Below are positions 1 to 8,086 of a stretch of 64,000 nt of DNA, piece by piece; positions within the stretch are counted from its first letter, which is position 1; each line of letters opens with the position of its first letter. The position numbers and the translations under genes were made by a program. The stretch spans positions 1-64,000 of the forward strand of contig JBAXSI010000015.1 in the NCBI GenBank assembly GCA_037130755.1. Direction: 5' to 3'. The notes beneath the pieces are model-generated. The model saw only the letters and a program-made list of their open reading frames with translations. It was not told the origin of the DNA and searched no databases. The DNA is from UBA10649 sp037130755 (lineage in GTDB: Bacteria; Actinomycetota; Actinomycetes; S36-B12).

Positions 1-8
1 CTCTCGCC

Positions 9-60
9 GAGTGGCGACTTGTGGCCGCATCGGACGGAAACCGGCCACGACTCGCCACTC
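9..60. repeat. Interrupted inverted repeat at the left edge
   Basis: A two-step hairpin is visible. Outer arms at 9-17 and 52-60 pair perfectly (GAGTGGCGA with TCGCCACTC), and inner arms at 21-27 and 42-48 also pair perfectly (GTGGCCG with CGGCCAC). It lies beyond the 3' end of the minus-strand VOC gene, so it could terminate that transcript. There is no T-run. It could also belong to a dispersed palindrome family, but no second copy of this version is in the window. Confidence 0.5.
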
Positions 61-89
61 GACATAGATTGGCGGGGCTGACGAGCGGG

Positions 90-455
90 TCAGAAGCCGT
101 GGTGGACGGCCTCCACGTTGTTGCCGTCCGGGTCCCGGACGAAAGCGCCGAAGTAGCCGGGGTGGTACTCGGGCCACTCGCTCGGCTCGTGCAGGACCTC
201 TGCACCGAGCCCGGCAGCAGCATCGCGGAAAGCGATGACGGCCTCCCGGGAAGGTGCCCGGAACGCCAGGTGCGTCTCGCGGAAGCCCACGCCGGAGTCC
301 TGGGGGCCGAGCCAGAAGGACGGGAAGTCCACCCCGTACCCGACCACCGGTCCCATGTCGAAGATGCGGTGACCGCCGAGGGTGCCGAGTACCGCGTCGT
401 AGAAGGTCGCACTTGCGGCGACGTCGGAGCACTGGATGCTGACGTGATCGATCAT
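90..455 (-). CDS. VOC (glyoxalase/bleomycin-resistance fold) family protein
   Basis: This 121-residue protein has the single-chain vicinal oxygen chelate fold: two beta-alpha-beta-beta-beta modules that form a metal site. Likely metal ligands are H4 (MIDHV), H62 (ETHLAF) and E115 in the C-terminal RDPDGNNVEAVHH block, a hallmark of lactoylglutathione-lyase-like proteins. The length is normal for the family. The ATG at 455 was chosen because the domain begins at once; an in-frame upstream extension to 911 is antisense to the next gene and looks non-coding. It is divergent from the beta-propeller gene with about 48 bp between them. The substrate cannot be told from sequence. Confidence 0.88.
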   Translation of the reverse strand: MIDHVSIQCSDVAASATFYDAVLGTLGGHRIFDMGPVVGYGVDFPSFWLGPQDSGVGFRETHLAFRAPSREAVIAFRDAAAGLGAEVLHEPSEWPEYHPGYFGAFVRDPDGNNVEAVHHGF

Positions 456-503
456 GCCTCCACTGTGCCACCGACGTCGCCGATCTCGCCCTAAGTTGTG
501 CGG

Positions 504-1418
504 ATGGCCAAGAAGCACGCGGGCGAGCATGGGAAGAAGGGCGTCAACGCAGTGGGCCGGGACTGGCCCCTGCTGCCCGTCACCGCCTTCGAGCAGATCC
601 CCCTGAAGGAGGTGTCCGGGCTGGCCGTGGCGCCACTGCCCCGCGGCACGTGCCTTGTTGCCGTCGGAGACCGGGGTCCCGGCGTGGCGTTGGCGCCGCT
701 CGACACCGGTCGGATGACCGGCTGGGACGTCATCGACGTGTCCCAATTGCCCCGCCCGGAGGGGGCTCCGAGCTTCGAGCAGGCCGAGGCGGTCGCCGCC
801 GACGGCGACCAGCAGGCACTCATCTTGATCGAGGACCCGGCCCTGCTTCTGGTGCTGGACACCCTGAACCGGCGCCTCACCCACGCCTACGCCCTTGACG
901 GCGGGCAGCACGAGGGACTGGCCGACACCTGGCGCGACGACCCATCCTCACGCGGCGAGGGCATGGTGCTGCTGCGCGACGGTCACGTCCTCGTGCTGAA
1001 GGAGAAGCGGCCGGCCGGCCTGCTCGAGTTCGGACCTGTGGGCGACGAGCCGCGCGGGGTGTCTGCCGGGACCCTGCACGTTCCCGGACAGCGATGGGAC
1101 GCGCCAGCGGGCGACCGACTGGTGGCGTTGGCATGGTGGCCGGTCGACGACACGTTGGCGGACCTGTCCGATGCGGAGATCGGCCCGGACGGCGGCCTCT
1201 ACCTGCTGTCCGACCAGACCAACGCCGTCGGAAGGCTCTTCCTCCCGCTGACGGTCGGCGCGGTGCCGCAGTACGCGCGGGTGTGGGCTCTCGATCCGAG
1301 CATCGAGAAGGCCGAGGGCCTGACGTTCCTGCCCGATGGCACCGGTCTGGTCGCGGTGGACCGCCGCGACCTGGGCCGCAACCTCGCCAGCCTCCCGCCG
1401 CTCCCTACCTGGCCCTAG
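504..1418 (+). CDS. Beta-propeller protein, SdiA-regulated/phytase-like esterase type
   Basis: This protein of about 304 residues has repeated blade-like segments, each with a small-residue/Glu motif: EVSGLAVAP, FEQAEAVAA, SRGEGMVLL and KAEGLTFLPDG. This pattern resembles the esterase-like activity of phytase and SdiA-regulated propeller families. No signal peptide is seen, so it is probably cytoplasmic. A GTG lies at 498 and an ATG at 504. A TAAGTT box about 6 nt before the ATG and the absence of a ribosome site favour a leaderless start at 504. The substrate is unknown; a phosphatase/esterase role is only a family-level guess. Confidence 0.7.
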   Translation: MAKKHAGEHGKKGVNAVGRDWPLLPVTAFEQIPLKEVSGLAVAPLPRGTCLVAVGDRGPGVALAPLDTGRMTGWDVIDVSQLPRPEGAPSFEQAEAVAADGDQQALILIEDPALLLVLDTLNRRLTHAYALDGGQHEGLADTWRDDPSSRGEGMVLLRDGHVLVLKEKRPAGLLEFGPVGDEPRGVSAGTLHVPGQRWDAPAGDRLVALAWWPVDDTLADLSDAEIGPDGGLYLLSDQTNAVGRLFLPLTVGAVPQYARVWALDPSIEKAEGLTFLPDGTGLVAVDRRDLGRNLASLPPLPTWP

Positions 1419-1419
1419 A

Positions 1420-1480
1420 GATGCCTCGTCAAAGGTGGTTGGTTTCGTCCCGCGTCCCGTAGCCACAAAGACGAGGCATC
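1420..1480. terminator. Long hairpin between convergent genes
   Basis: Perfect 11-bp arms (GATGCCTCGTC at 1420-1430, its complement at 1470-1480) enclose a 39-nt loop. Part of the loop can pair again (GTGGTT with AGCCAC). It starts 1 nt after the stop of the plus-strand gene and 13 nt before the stop of the minus-strand mutase gene, a natural place for a bidirectional terminator. No U-tract is present, as is common in actinobacteria. It might be a dispersed palindrome used as a terminator. Confidence 0.6.
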
Positions 1481-1493
1481 GGGGAATCCGGCG

Positions 1494-3203
1494 TCAGAAA
1501 ACGGAGTTCTCGGTGTAGCCGCCCCACTCGTCGCGCAGGACCCCGCAGATCTCGCCGAGCGTCGCCTCCGCACGGGCGGCCACGAGGATCGGCTCGATCA
1601 GGTTGCCGCCGTCGCGCACCGTCGACGTGATGGCGGCGAGGCTCGACACGACGACGGCCTCGTCGCGAGCCGCGCGCCGTTGCCCGAGAGTCGCCACCTG
1701 CTCGCGCTCCACGTCACGACTGATCCGCAGGATCTCGAGATCCTTGCCGACAGTGTCCAGATGGCAGTTCACGCCGACGATCCGCTTGTCCCCCGTCTCG
1801 AGCGCCCGCTGATGGACGAAGGCCGCCTCGGCAATGTGCGAGGTGAACCAGCCCGACTCGATGCCGCGCAGGATGCCGGTGGTCATCGGGCCGATCTCGT
1901 GATGCACGCCCTGCGGCAAGGCCCCCATCTGGAGGATCTGCGCGAAGATCGCGTCCGCCTCCGCCTCCATGCGATCGGTCAACGCCTCGACGTACCACGA
2001 GCCGCCCAGTGGGTCGGCGACGTTCGCGACGCCCGTCTCCTCCATCAGGACCTGCTGCGTGCGGAGCGCGATCTCCGCGGCCTCCTCCGTTGGGAGCGCC
2101 AGGGTCTCGTCGAGTGCGTTCGTATGCAGCGAGTTCGTGCCACCCAGCACCGCAGCGAGCGCCTCGACCGCGGTGCGCACCACGTTGTTCATCGGCTGCT
2201 GCGCCGTCAGCGACACCCCGGCCGTCTGCGTATGGAAGCGCAGCCACTGCGCTCGCTCGGTCTTGGCGCCGTACACGTCACGGAGCCAACGGGCCCAGAT
2301 GCGCCGCGCCGCACGGAACTTAGCAATCTCCTCGAAGAAGTCGACGTGACTGTCGAAGAAGAACGAGAGCCCCGGAGCGAACACGTCCACGTCGAGGCCA
2401 CGCGAGCGTCCCAGCTCGACGTACGCGAAGCCATCGGCCAGCGTGAAGGCGAGCTCCTGCGCAGCCGTCGAGCCGGCCTCGCGGATGTGGTAACCGGAAA
2501 CGCTCAACGGCTTGTAGTCAGGGATGACGTCGGAGCAGTACTCCATGAGGTCGCCGATCAGCCGCAGGTGCGGCTCCGGCGGGAAGAGCCACTCCTTCTG
2601 CGCGATGTACTCCTTGAAGATGTCGGTCTGCAACGTGCCGTTCAATGTGCGGATGTCGATTCCCTGGCGTTCGGCCGCGACGATGTACATGCAGAACACC
2701 GGAACCGCGGGCCCCGAGATCGTCATCGACGTGGTGACCTCGTCGAGCGGAATCCCGTCGAACAGTGCGGCCATGTCAGCAGCAGAGTCGATCGCCACTC
2801 CGCAGTGCCCTACCTCGCCTCGCGCACGAGCATCATCGGAGTCGAGCCCCATCAACGTCGGCATGTCGAACGCCACCGACAGGCCGCCACCGCCGCGCTG
2901 CATGATCATGCGGTAGCGCTCGTTGGTCTGCTGGGCGCTTCCGAAGCCGGCGAACTGGCGGATCGTCCACGTGCGCCCGCGGTATCCGGTCGAGTAGAGG
3001 CCGCGCGTGAACGGGAACTCGCCCGGCCACCCGATCGCCGCCATCCGAGGGTCGGAAACGTCCTCCGGTGGCCCGTACACCGGATCCACGAGCCAGCCGC
3101 TCAGCGTGGTGAAGTCAGCGTTGCGCACCTGCCCGAGGGCGACCGCCTCGTCGTAGCGGTGCTGCCAGCGGCGCCGTCCGGCGGCGATTCCCTCGGGGTC
3201 CAT
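1494..3203 (-). CDS. icmA: Isobutyryl-CoA mutase large (catalytic) subunit
   Basis: This adenosylcobalamin-dependent acyl-CoA mutase subunit (569 aa) interconverts isobutyryl-CoA and n-butyryl-CoA. It covers only the substrate-binding barrel, and the B12-binding domain is absent, as expected for split ICM enzymes. Two residues decide specificity in this family. Methylmalonyl-CoA mutase has Tyr89 and Arg207; isobutyryl-CoA mutase has Phe80 and Gln198. Here they are F84 (TIRQFAGF) and Q202 (EYIAQKEW), with the same spacing of 118, which supports ICM. The ATG at 3203 has a strong GGAGGTGA site. The small B12-binding subunit is not in the window and must be encoded elsewhere. Confidence 0.88.
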   Translation of the reverse strand: MDPEGIAAGRRRWQHRYDEAVALGQVRNADFTTLSGWLVDPVYGPPEDVSDPRMAAIGWPGEFPFTRGLYSTGYRGRTWTIRQFAGFGSAQQTNERYRMIMQRGGGGLSVAFDMPTLMGLDSDDARARGEVGHCGVAIDSAADMAALFDGIPLDEVTTSMTISGPAVPVFCMYIVAAERQGIDIRTLNGTLQTDIFKEYIAQKEWLFPPEPHLRLIGDLMEYCSDVIPDYKPLSVSGYHIREAGSTAAQELAFTLADGFAYVELGRSRGLDVDVFAPGLSFFFDSHVDFFEEIAKFRAARRIWARWLRDVYGAKTERAQWLRFHTQTAGVSLTAQQPMNNVVRTAVEALAAVLGGTNSLHTNALDETLALPTEEAAEIALRTQQVLMEETGVANVADPLGGSWYVEALTDRMEAEADAIFAQILQMGALPQGVHHEIGPMTTGILRGIESGWFTSHIAEAAFVHQRALETGDKRIVGVNCHLDTVGKDLEILRISRDVEREQVATLGQRRAARDEAVVVSSLAAITSTVRDGGNLIEPILVAARAEATLGEICGVLRDEWGGYTENSVF

Positions 3204-3235
3204 GGTCACCTCCCGGTTCACCATACGCGCCAGCA

Positions 3236-6067
3236 TCAGGGCCGGGTGGACTCCGCGACGATCTCGAGGATGTGACGGTAGGGCCGCCCGGTCGCCCGCG
3301 TCATGCCCAGTTCGCAGGTGCGGTTGACCGACGCATACGCGTCGAACTCCCGCATGGTGACCGAAGCGCTCTCGGCTGCAGTGGCGGATGCAGTGAGCTC
3401 GGGATGAAGGAGGCCGCGATCGCCGGCGAAGGCGCAGCAGCCCCAGCCATCGGGAACCACGACCTCGTCCGCGACGGCAGCGGCCAGCGAGCGGAGGTCG
3501 CCGTTGATCTCCAGCCGCGTCGAGGAGCACGTCGGGTGGAGTGCAATCGACGCGAGGCGTCGAGTGACCGTGACCTGCGGCATCACCGAACCTGCGACGA
3601 AGGCCACGGAGTCCACGATGTCGAGGCGCTCGCCGTACTGCACCTCGACGTCCGCGACGACCCCACGCAGCCCCTCGGTGCAGGATGCCGCGTCGCACAC
3701 GACCGGCAGCGCCCCATGGCCGGTCGCCTCCCACAGCCAGGGCACGAGCGCATCGCGCATGCGGTCGTACCCGGACGTCATGCCCTTCGACTTCCATGGC
3801 GTGCCACAGCACATGCCGGCGATGCCCTCGGGGATCGCTATCTGCACCCCGGCCCTACGGCACAGTTCGAGGAAGGCCCCCCCGACGCCGTCGCCCTCCT
3901 CTGCCCCGAACATGGCACCGACGCAGGCCGGGAAGTACACGGCTGCAGGGCGAAGCGCGCGCATCGGGACTCGGGCGTCGCCGCCAGACGGCAGGCCGTC
4001 GTCCCACTGGGGCACGACCCCGGCGGGGCCGATCCGACGGGCCGCCTTGGAGGCCGGCGCAAGCAGCGCAGGGGACAAGTGGGAGGCGACGTCGAGTGCC
4101 TTGCCGATGCCACCGCTGGCTGCGCTCCAGTGCGCGCTCGCGAACCCCCACACGGCCTCCTGCACCGGCTTGCGCTGCTCGGCGCGGAGCCGCTTCACCA
4201 GCGTGCCGGTGTCGATGAGCACGGGGCAGGCGGTCTGGCACATCCCGTCGACCGCGCATGTCTGGATACCGTCGTAGCGGTAGTCCTCCTCCAGTTCCGC
4301 GAGGAGGCGGACGTCGCCCGCCGCACGAGCCGACGCCATGTCCCGTCGCAGCACGATCCGCTGTCGCGGAGTCAACGTCAGGTCACGGCTCGGGCAGACC
4401 GGCTCGCAGTAGCCGCACTCGACGCAGCGGTCCACCTCCTCCTCGACTGTCGGCGTGACCTTCAGGTCGCGCAGGTGCACCTGGTCGTCGTCGTTGAGCA
4501 GCACTCCCGGGTTGAGGACATCGTGCGGGTCCAGCAACCGCTTAACGCCGACCATCACCTCGTACAGCTCATCGCCGTACTGCCGTCTCACGAACGGCGC
4601 CATGATCCGACCGGTGCCGTGCTCGGCCTTCAACGTGCCGTCGTTGCCCAGCACGAGGTCGACCATGTCGTCGTTGAAGGCGCTGTACCGGGCCAGTGAC
4701 TCCGGGCGGTCGAACCGCTCGTTGAGCAGGAAGTGGATGTTGCCGTCCTTGGCATGGCCGAAGATGACGCTCTCCTCGTAGCCGTGCCGTCCGAACAGGG
4801 AGATCAGCTCCATGCACGTGCCCGCGAGCAGCGGGACGGGGACGGCGATGTCCTCCAGCAGCGCGGTGGTTCCCGACGGCCGGTTGCCAGCGACGGTGGC
4901 GTACAGCCCCTTGCGGATGTGCCACAGGCTCGCTCTCGTCGCTGCCGAGTCGGTGAGTTCGGCCGGCGTGGCCAGCGGCAGGAGGCCTAGGAGGGACTGA
5001 GCGTGGTCGATGCGCGCAGCGAGCTCTTCCGGCGTCATCTCCTGGTATTCGACGAGGAGCGCCGCATGGTGGTCGACGGTGACGCGGGTGAGCACGTCCG
5101 GTGCGTGCGGGTCGCGCTGGGCGACACGCAAGGACGTCTCGTCGAGCAGCTCGATGGCCGCCAGGCCCGAGGCGACCAGCTCTGGAAGGGCGTCGGTTGC
5201 CTGCTCGAGTCCGTCGAAGACGAGGAAGCCGGTGGCCACGCTCGGCCGGATGGGGATCGTGCGGAACGTGACCTCGGCGACGAAGCCCAGCGTCCCCTCG
5301 CTGCCGATCATCAGGTGGGCGAGGATGTCGACGGGTGCACTGAAGTCGAGGAACGCGTTGACGCCGTAGCCCATCGTGTTCTTCAAGGCGAACTGCCGCT
5401 CGATGGTGCGTACCGACTCCGGGTGGGACCTGACGCGGTCGCGCAGGGCCAGGAGTCCGGCGTGCACCTCCGGCTCCAGCTGCTGCAAGCGCGCATCGGC
5501 GTCGGGCTGCCCACTGTCGATCACCGTGCCCGTCGAGAGCACCACGACCATCGACTCGACGGTCCGATAGGAGTTGAACTCCGTTCCGCAGGCCATGCCG
5601 CTGGAGTTGTTGGCCACGACGCCGCCGATCGTGCAGGCAGCCTCGCTGGCCGGGTCAGGGCCGAGCTTGTGCCGGTAGGGGGCCAGGCGCGCATTGACCT
5701 GGCCCACCGTCGCGCCCGGTTGGACGCGAACCCGACGACCCTCGTCCAGGACGTCGATCCTGCGGAAGTTGCGGCGTGTGTCGACGAGGACGCCGCTGGT
5801 CGACGACTGGCCGCTGAGGCTGGTCCCACCCGAACGGAAGGTCAGCCCGAAGCCCTGCGCGGTGCTGGCGGCCAGAAGTCGAGCCACGTCGTCGGCTGAC
5901 GAGGGGGTGGCCACCAGGGCAGGGGTCATCAGGTAGTGCGAGGCGTCATGCGCGTAGGCAAGACGGTCCGACGCACGACTGCGCACACCATCGGGAAGGA
6001 CGGCCGCAACGGCTTCGGCGATGCGCAGGTCGATGGGCATCGCCGAAGTTGGGGCCGCGGACGTCAC
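3236..6067 (-). CDS. Three-domain FAD-linked oxidase/Fe-S/CCG protein (D-lactate or glycolate dehydrogenase type)
   Basis: This 943-residue fused flavoprotein oxidises a 2-hydroxy acid and probably passes electrons to the respiratory chain. In order it has: a PCMH-type FAD domain (RSGGTSLSGQ at 78-87, TIGGVVANNSSG at 146-157); an FAD-oxidase C domain (to about 525, with GHAKDGNIH and EHGTGR); two 4Fe-4S motifs (C548, C551, C554, C558 and C604, C610, C614); and two cysteine-rich CCG-type segments (GMCCG, GWGCCAF). The fusion corresponds to GlcD+GlcF or Dld. D-lactate is most likely, glycolate possible. The GTG at 6067 is the longest start; an ATG at 6040 is an alternative and neither has a clear ribosome site. 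It is 32 nt upstream of icmA on the same strand. Confidence 0.85.
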   Translation of the reverse strand: MTSAAPTSAMPIDLRIAEAVAAVLPDGVRSRASDRLAYAHDASHYLMTPALVATPSSADDVARLLAASTAQGFGLTFRSGGTSLSGQSSTSGVLVDTRRNFRRIDVLDEGRRVRVQPGATVGQVNARLAPYRHKLGPDPASEAACTIGGVVANNSSGMACGTEFNSYRTVESMVVVLSTGTVIDSGQPDADARLQQLEPEVHAGLLALRDRVRSHPESVRTIERQFALKNTMGYGVNAFLDFSAPVDILAHLMIGSEGTLGFVAEVTFRTIPIRPSVATGFLVFDGLEQATDALPELVASGLAAIELLDETSLRVAQRDPHAPDVLTRVTVDHHAALLVEYQEMTPEELAARIDHAQSLLGLLPLATPAELTDSAATRASLWHIRKGLYATVAGNRPSGTTALLEDIAVPVPLLAGTCMELISLFGRHGYEESVIFGHAKDGNIHFLLNERFDRPESLARYSAFNDDMVDLVLGNDGTLKAEHGTGRIMAPFVRRQYGDELYEVMVGVKRLLDPHDVLNPGVLLNDDDQVHLRDLKVTPTVEEEVDRCVECGYCEPVCPSRDLTLTPRQRIVLRRDMASARAAGDVRLLAELEEDYRYDGIQTCAVDGMCQTACPVLIDTGTLVKRLRAEQRKPVQEAVWGFASAHWSAASGGIGKALDVASHLSPALLAPASKAARRIGPAGVVPQWDDGLPSGGDARVPMRALRPAAVYFPACVGAMFGAEEGDGVGGAFLELCRRAGVQIAIPEGIAGMCCGTPWKSKGMTSGYDRMRDALVPWLWEATGHGALPVVCDAASCTEGLRGVVADVEVQYGERLDIVDSVAFVAGSVMPQVTVTRRLASIALHPTCSSTRLEINGDLRSLAAAVADEVVVPDGWGCCAFAGDRGLLHPELTASATAAESASVTMREFDAYASVNRTCELGMTRATGRPYRHILEIVAESTRP

Positions 6068-6088
6068 AGCCCCAACCTAGGCGTGCGC

Positions 6089-6721
6089 TCAGTAGCCCCG
6101 GGAGGCATCCCCCGCCGAGCCGCCGGCGAGCGTCCCCGCGAACTCCGCCGCCGTCATCGGCTTGGAGAACATCGGGTAGTCGTACGTGATCGCGTTCGCA
6201 TGCTCCTCCTGGCTTGTCGCACCCACGCAGTCGGTGAGCGTGACCACCTCGAAGCCGCGCTCGTACGCCGAGCGCATCGTGGACTCCACGCAGCAGTTGG
6301 TGAGGAAGCCACCGAGGGCAACGGTCTGGATGCCCTTGCTGCGGAGAATGAAGTCCAAATTCGTGCTGGCGAAGGCGTCGAGGCCACGCTTGCCCTCCAG
6401 CACGATGTCGCCGTCCTGCGGAGCCATGACGTCGACGATCTCTGCGCCCCACGAGCCCTTGACGAACGAACTGGTGTCGACGACGCCCTTGAGGATGCCG
6501 TAAGGCGTCGACGTGATCTCGTTGTAGCCCTCGGCGAACTGGATGGGCGCGTGGATGATCGTGGCGCCGGCCGCACGCGCCGCTGCCACGGCGGCCTGGG
6601 CGTTGTCGAGCATGTTGGTCGAGTCCATGACGTCTTTGACGGCGCCGTGCAGGGTGCCGCCCTCGCTGGTGAAGTCGTTCTGGAACTCGACCAGCACGAC
6701 AGCAGTTGTGTTCGGATCCAT
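6089..6721 (-). CDS. Isochorismatase-like cysteine hydrolase
   Basis: This 210-residue Rossmann-like cysteine hydrolase probably cleaves a small amide or N-carbamoyl compound. The family triad is visible: D16 (EFQNDFTSEGG), K111 (LEGKRGLDAF) and C144 in GGFLTNCCVEST, with the usual cis-peptide region just before it. The ATG at 6721 is preceded by AAGGAG at good spacing, so the longer upstream frame is rejected. It is co-directional with the dehydrogenase, 21 nt away, and may form a short operon with it. The exact substrate cannot be assigned. Confidence 0.85.
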   Translation of the reverse strand: MDPNTTAVVLVEFQNDFTSEGGTLHGAVKDVMDSTNMLDNAQAAVAAARAAGATIIHAPIQFAEGYNEITSTPYGILKGVVDTSSFVKGSWGAEIVDVMAPQDGDIVLEGKRGLDAFASTNLDFILRSKGIQTVALGGFLTNCCVESTMRSAYERGFEVVTLTDCVGATSQEEHANAITYDYPMFSKPMTAAEFAGTLAGGSAGDASRGY

Positions 6722-6885
6722 GGCTCTCCTTGGGTGAGGGTTCGTCCGGCCGACTGGCATCCGGCCCGGCGCGTCGAGTCTGTCACTCCCCGCGGTGCCG
6801 TGGACGCCCTTCCGTTCCTCAGGCACAACCCATACGCTTCTCGTCATTCGTCACATTTCCGGCACGGTGATGGCGGGGCGACACG

Positions 6886-8076
6886 ATGGCACTGCTGGGG
6901 GGCTACGCCCGCGGGAGCGGCGCGGCACTGCCACGCGTGGTGACCATCAGTGTCACGCGGGCGGCAGGCGCGCATTCGAACAGGTACGTGGTGCGACTGC
7001 ATGAGGAGGGCACGCCCGTCGCCTGGCGCCGCGATGTCGCGCTCAGTGCCGCCACTGCCGGCGCGATCGCCAAGGATCTCGTCGTCCTCGACGACTTCTC
7101 CGAAGGACTGATCGACGCTCCGTCCCGGGCGATGAAGGCGGCTGAGCGCATCGGTCGGCGCCTGCACGCGACTTTCCTGGGCACCACCGGGGCGCAGTTC
7201 CTGCGCGAGCACGAGCCGACGGCCTTGATGATCGACGCTGACGAGATGGCCCTGGACCTGCCGTGGGAACTCCTCGGCGACGAGGACGGGCCGTTCGTCG
7301 AGCGCTGGCCGTTCGGCCGCCTCGTGACGACCGTCACCCGCCCGAAGCCGGAGCGCGACCCGACCGACGAGGACTCCACAATCGCCGTGCTCGCCGTCGT
7401 GGACCCGTCGCGCGAGTTCAGCGACGTCGATGAGGAGCTGTTTGCCCTGCGCCGCCTCGGCGAACTTGGCCCCTTCACCCTCGACGTCCTCGAACGCGAT
7501 CACGCCACCAGCGCTGCCCTGGCGGAGCAGGTCTCACAGACGGCATACGACGTCGTGCACTTCTCCGCGCACGGCGGATTCAGCAAGGCCCGACCCGGCC
7601 AGAGCGGACTGCTGCTCGCCGACGGGCCGCTGCTGACCTCGCAGATCCTCGACCTGCCGTGGCGAAAGCCCCCCTACCTGGCGATCGTGAGCGCGTGCTG
7701 GAGTGGACGATCGGCTGCTGACACGCGCCTGACCAGTGCCCGTTCGGGCAGTAACGGCGTCGCCGCCGCCTTCCTCGCATCCGGTGCGAGTTCGTGCCTG
7801 GGCTTCGCCTGGCCGGTCCACGTCGGCGCCGCCGCGACGTTCGTCGACCGGTTCTACGGCTCGCTGGCGCGCAACGTGAACGTCGGCGTCGCCGTCCTCG
7901 AAGCCCGTCAGTCCCTGCTGAGCACGTTCGACGATCACCGCGACCTCGCGGGCCTGGGTGCAGTGTTCTACGGCGACGTCGGCACCGCACAAAGGCGCGA
8001 CATGCCCATGGCTGAGCCACCGCAGCCCACCGAACCCGACAAGCCCACCCGACGAGACATCGCAATGGCGAGCTGA
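6886..8076 (+). CDS. CHAT-domain caspase-like protease
   Basis: This 396-residue clan CD protease homologue has the CHAT fold. The catalytic pair is intact: H229 in VVHFSAHGG and C271 in IVSACWSG, each after a hydrophobic strand. The N-terminal half carries the LPWELL segment (125-130) typical of CHAT proteins. There are no TPR, NACHT or transmembrane parts, so any sensing is in its own N-terminal part or in a partner. The last ~25 residues are Pro/charged and look disordered. It is followed after 10 nt by the lipase gene and then by a caspase, suggesting one operon. CHAT proteases are known cell-death or immune effectors in other systems; that role here is inference. Confidence 0.9.
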   Translation: MALLGGYARGSGAALPRVVTISVTRAAGAHSNRYVVRLHEEGTPVAWRRDVALSAATAGAIAKDLVVLDDFSEGLIDAPSRAMKAAERIGRRLHATFLGTTGAQFLREHEPTALMIDADEMALDLPWELLGDEDGPFVERWPFGRLVTTVTRPKPERDPTDEDSTIAVLAVVDPSREFSDVDEELFALRRLGELGPFTLDVLERDHATSAALAEQVSQTAYDVVHFSAHGGFSKARPGQSGLLLADGPLLTSQILDLPWRKPPYLAIVSACWSGRSAADTRLTSARSGSNGVAAAFLASGASSCLGFAWPVHVGAAATFVDRFYGSLARNVNVGVAVLEARQSLLSTFDDHRDLAGLGAVFYGDVGTAQRRDMPMAEPPQPTEPDKPTRRDIAMAS

Positions 8077-8086
8077 GGAGACAGCA

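Noticed and set aside
1494..3203. Methylmalonyl-CoA mutase large subunit
   Set aside because: Phe and Gln stand at the two positions where methylmalonyl-CoA mutase needs Tyr and Arg.
1680..3275. A 531-residue plus-strand open frame
   Set aside because: It is antisense to the isobutyryl-CoA mutase gene, whose specificity residues and ribosome site are clear.
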